64,000 bases of DNA from positions 1 to 64,000 of the forward strand of contig NZ_QCZJ01000006.1 of assembly GCF_003075435.1 (NCBI RefSeq), read 5' to 3'. This DNA is from Terrimonas sp. Its GTDB lineage: Bacteria > Bacteroidota > Bacteroidia > Chitinophagales > Chitinophagaceae. How positions within the stretch are numbered: position 1 is the stretch's first letter; each line of letters starts with the position of its first letter. The position numbers and the translations under genes were made by a program. The notes under the pieces were generated by a model. That model did no database searches and was not told where the DNA came from. It saw nothing but the letters and a program-made list of their open reading frames with translations. Shown here piece by piece: positions 61,079 to 64,000 of this stretch.

Positions 61079-62743
61079 ATGAAAAAGTTTTTTAAATATA
61101 TATCACTCGTCTTATTTATTGTGACGATGGGCGCCTGCCATAAAATAGATGTAACACCAAAGTCTTTATATACAGAAGATGTTTTCCCGCAAACAGAAGA
61201 ACAGTTCCAGGCGCTGATAGGACCGGTATACACCAGCCTGCGCGGGCATTTTGCACTAACCTATTTCTTTATGACGGAGTGCTCAACAGATGAGGCAATA
61301 CTCCCTGCATTTGGCGGTAACTGGTATGATGGCGCCAGCTACGAAGCCTTGCACAGGCATGCCTGGACGCCAGACCATAACTGGGTAACTACAGCATGGA
61401 ATGATGTTACGGGGCTGATAGGCACCTGCAATCAAACCCTGTATATTTTAAACAATGCTCCTGAAGGCGATGCTAAAAATACCAGTATGGCAGAAGTGAG
61501 AATGATAAGGGCTTATGCTTATTGGGAGCTGATGGACTTTTACGGAGGTGTGCCCTTAGATACCGTTTATCCAAGCCCAGGGCTCCAGGCGAGAGCAAGC
61601 CGTGCAGATATATTTAATTTTGTAGAATCAGAACTTAAGACGATAATTCCATACTTAAAAACTGAGGTCGATGCTTCAACGTATGGCAAGCCTACCCAAT
61701 ATTTTGCATATTCGCTTTTGGCCAAATTGTATCTTAACGCAGAAGTATATACCGGCAGCGCCAAAAACGATGAGTGCATCGCGGCATGTGATGTTATTAT
61801 TAGTTCCGGTAAGTATTCGGTACAGTCCCGGGATAGCTATTTGAAAATGTTTTATCCCGATAATGGACCAACAACACAGTCGGAATTTATTTTCGCAATA
61901 CCTTACGATCCTTCTACCTCAAGCGGGTATTTGTTTTATGGGCGCTATGATTTAAACAGGAATTTGGGAATGAAGTACAAATATTCAGGCGCAACTGTAG
62001 GAACCAATGTTGACCCTGTTGTTAATCAAACTACAGGGAACGGGCTGGTAAACAGCAAGCCCAGCGGGCCAAGAGCTACGCTGTCAACTTTTTTAAACTA
62101 TTTCTTAGCTGATGAGAATGATATCAGGCTTAAACAATGGCTTTATGGTCCGCAATACTGGGATAATGGCAACCCTATTATGGTAAAAACAACCAACCTG
62201 GGTTATAACCAGTTTTATTCCGGATCAGATGGAGGCAGCAGCTATGTTTATCATTTAAACATAGATACTTCTATTAAGTTGAGACAAAATCCTGCATTGT
62301 TTGATTGCGGTAATGATGAAATAGCCTGGAACCAGGGCGCCCGGAATATTAAATTTTTCCCGGATGCAGGTTCAACCACCAGGAACCAAAACAATGATGC
62401 CCCTGTGTCGCGCTATTCGGATGTTTTATTGATGAAGGCAGAAGCCATTCTTCGTGGCGGCGCTGCTACCTCAGGACAAACAGCCTTGTCGCTTGTAAAT
62501 ATGGTTCGTGCAGAAAGAACAACATCTCCCGGGTGGGCTTCTGTTGACCTGGAAGATCTTTACGAAGAAAGATGCCGTGAATTTGCATGGGAATGTTTGC
62601 ACAGAAACGATATGATACGATTTGGAAAATATGAAAATGTATATGGCTTTAAAACCAATACAGATACTTATCGCAGATTATTCCCCATACCAACAACTGC
62701 AATTACAGCAAATGGTAAGCTGGAGCAGAATACAGGATATTGA
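61079..62743 (+). CDS. RagB/SusD family nutrient-uptake lipoprotein, second unit
   Basis: 554 residues. Lipobox TMGAC, then HKIDVTPKSLYTEDVFPQTE. SusD helical core with VRMIRAYAYWELMDFYGGVPL and the C-terminal LEDLYEERCREFAWECLHRNDMIRFGKY. The end RRLFPIPTTAITANGKLEQN is typical. It pairs with the SusC 39 bp upstream. Confidence 0.92.
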   Translation: MKKFFKYISLVLFIVTMGACHKIDVTPKSLYTEDVFPQTEEQFQALIGPVYTSLRGHFALTYFFMTECSTDEAILPAFGGNWYDGASYEALHRHAWTPDHNWVTTAWNDVTGLIGTCNQTLYILNNAPEGDAKNTSMAEVRMIRAYAYWELMDFYGGVPLDTVYPSPGLQARASRADIFNFVESELKTIIPYLKTEVDASTYGKPTQYFAYSLLAKLYLNAEVYTGSAKNDECIAACDVIISSGKYSVQSRDSYLKMFYPDNGPTTQSEFIFAIPYDPSTSSGYLFYGRYDLNRNLGMKYKYSGATVGTNVDPVVNQTTGNGLVNSKPSGPRATLSTFLNYFLADENDIRLKQWLYGPQYWDNGNPIMVKTTNLGYNQFYSGSDGGSSYVYHLNIDTSIKLRQNPALFDCGNDEIAWNQGARNIKFFPDAGSTTRNQNNDAPVSRYSDVLLMKAEAILRGGAATSGQTALSLVNMVRAERTTSPGWASVDLEDLYEERCREFAWECLHRNDMIRFGKYENVYGFKTNTDTYRRLFPIPTTAITANGKLEQNTGY

Positions 62744-62791
62744 TTACAGTAGTAATTAATTGCCGGATAACCTGGTATTATTCCCCGGGAT

Positions 62792-62830
62792 ACAATAGCC
62801 CTCCGCATTGCAGGAGGGCTATTGTATTTT
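62792..62830 (+). terminator. Terminator after the second susD
   Basis: A perfect 13-bp stem ACAATAGCCCTCC / GGAGGGCTATTGT with an 8-nt loop, followed by ATTTT. It closes the second sigma/FecR/SusCD unit, so the following gene may have its own promoter. Confidence 0.85.
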
Positions 62831-62926
62831 ATAATGCTTGCCGCAGAAGGTTTTTTTCACCTGCTTTTACCAGGGATTTACATTATTTTTCCATACACTT
62901 TATTATAAAGAAAAAAACCGGTTGCC

Positions 62927-64000
62927 ATGCATTCTGTCAAACAGCTTCTTTTTTGCTTCATGCTTATATCTGTTAATTTATCTGCGCAGGTAAAGCCTGA
63001 TTTTAATGTAGCGGCATTTGGAAAAATCCGTTATTGGAATGCTGCGAATAATACGGTTGGTATTCCTGTTACCTATGCCGTTTTCAATAATCTTGCAGAC
63101 CAGGATACCTTTAACATTGGTATGATGTGGTGGGAGCCAAGAGACATACAGCGTGTGGAAATACAATATGCACAAAAACCATCGCCCAAAACTTTAGAGG
63201 CTCAATTACAGTACTGGCAGGAAACCTGGCCGCAGGAGCCGCCACACATGCCAACCATTGACGACCTGGATGATGATCCGTGGAAAGGTAAATGGATAAC
63301 CGCGGCAACTGCGGTAGAGGTAAATGGCAATAAGATAGTGTATTATTTTAAGCCGATGACTGAAGATGAAAACAAAAACGCAAACTTTTTACCTGAGCCG
63401 GTTACTTACAGGCGTGCTGTTAAGCTAAGGTTGATATACCCTCAAAAGCCAACAGCAATAACTGCTATGAATGTATTCTCGATGTCGCAACTGATTAATA
63501 AATCTGTACGCATTGAAATGGGCGTTGATAAAAAACTGAAAGAAAACAGAGACATTAGTATAGAAGTATTCAATGGGCATGTGAAAAATATCAAAGGCTG
63601 GAATACCGGCAGCGGAGATAAAAAAACAGGCAGCAATAGCTTCAGGATAAATTTTAATAACAACAGCAAGGGGATTATTGCAGATATATCAGCCACAAAA
63701 GAATTGCTGCCTGGCTCTAATGATGAAACCATTGTTACTGTGAGAAGCCTGTCTGGCACATATTCTTTTTCGATAGATGACCTGGAAAAAGAGCCGGTAT
63801 ATATTCCATATTACAATGTATATATTTCAAAAGCAGATAATCCTGCTCATTTTTCTCCCGGAATTGTAAAAGGCAAAACCATACGGGAACGTATACCCGA
63901 AGTTCCGGAACAATCGTACGACAGGGCAAGGAATGAGATACCTCATCTTGATCCATGGAAAAACCAGTATGGCAACAAAATTTATTTACCGCTGGCTACA
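62927..64000 (+). CDS. Secreted protein of unknown function, cut by the window edge
   Basis: 358 codons open to the end of the window with no stop. Signal peptide MHSVKQLLFCFMLISVNLSA. The mature part is beta-rich with many Trp and Pro, for example GKIRYWNAANNTVGIPVTYA, GMMWWEPRDIQRVEI and EVEVNG-like strands. From about residue 300 there is a repeated charged style (RERIPEVPEQSYDRARNEIP). I recognise no family. It follows a SusC/D unit after a terminator and may be a surface protein of the same system. Confidence 0.7.
   Translation, partial: MHSVKQLLFCFMLISVNLSAQVKPDFNVAAFGKIRYWNAANNTVGIPVTYAVFNNLADQDTFNIGMMWWEPRDIQRVEIQYAQKPSPKTLEAQLQYWQETWPQEPPHMPTIDDLDDDPWKGKWITAATAVEVNGNKIVYYFKPMTEDENKNANFLPEPVTYRRAVKLRLIYPQKPTAITAMNVFSMSQLINKSVRIEMGVDKKLKENRDISIEVFNGHVKNIKGWNTGSGDKKTGSNSFRINFNNNSKGIIADISATKELLPGSNDETIVTVRSLSGTYSFSIDDLEKEPVYIPYYNVYISKADNPAHFSPGIVKGKTIRERIPEVPEQSYDRARNEIPHLDPWKNQYGNKIYLPLAT

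Overview
This window looks like the chromosome of a Bacteroidota bacterium, most probably a member of the Chitinophagaceae. The reasons are two SusC/SusD pairs each with an ECF sigma factor and a FecR anti-sigma factor, promoter elements of the TAnnTTTG type, few Shine-Dalgarno sequences, moderate GC, and many SPII lipoproteins and long outer-membrane receptors. No rRNA, CRISPR array, transposase or phage structural gene was seen. Assignment is by eye from sequence; no database was searched.

Layout. 1-9.9 kb is mixed housekeeping: murF, an aldo/keto reductase, an ABC ATPase, a radical SAM protein of the PA0069 type with a small partner, a 2'-5' RNA ligase-like protein divergent from a UmuD homologue that has lost both catalytic residues, a DUF4251 lipoprotein and a Tat-exported phospholipase C. 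9.9-11.1 kb is a 1.2 kb gene-poor stretch with repeats and a possible non-coding transcript. 11.1-17.8 kb holds a tricorn-like S41 protease, corA, ferritin, an Nfu-type Fe-S protein and a NadR-like kinase. 17.9-20.1 kb is a cobalamin riboswitch and the BtuB-like receptor it should control. 20.2-28 kb is an AraC regulator and a GH78 rhamnosidase followed by four oxidoreductase or cyclase genes. 28.1-31.1 kb holds a frameshifted gene, lpxH, a secreted protein and an MscS channel.

The most unusual part is 31.1-36.4 kb. About 19 tRNA genes covering some 15 amino acids, plus one tRNA-like structure, are packed on the + strand between 31.85 and 33.77 kb. Several are structurally abnormal, and four carry a short CC...GG hairpin with 6-bp arms in or next to the D-loop, anticodon arm or T-loop. 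The array is preceded by two mini-ORFs and three terminator-like hairpins. It is followed, on the same strand, by an unknown basic protein, an RNase H-like (YkuK-type) protein and a membrane-anchored AAA ATPase. This could be a mobile or accessory tRNA island with its own processing or maintenance genes, or a decaying one. The sequence alone cannot decide.

36.4-64 kb is glycan-related accessory DNA: an endonuclease/exonuclease/phosphatase remnant and a full-length homologue, a SusD remnant, a polysaccharide deacetylase, a PVC-type cytochrome protein, a ceramidase-like protein, then two paralogous sigma/FecR/SusC/SusD units. Between the two units lie a glycoside-hydrolase-like protein, a truncated sulfatase and a sialate O-acetylesterase. 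A secreted protein of unknown function runs off the right edge. The remnants (EEP, SusD, sulfatase) and many palindromic intergenic repeats show this region has been rearranged. The likely logic of the two units is that extracellular glycan binding by SusC/D signals through the STN domain to FecR, which releases the ECF sigma factor to induce the locus.
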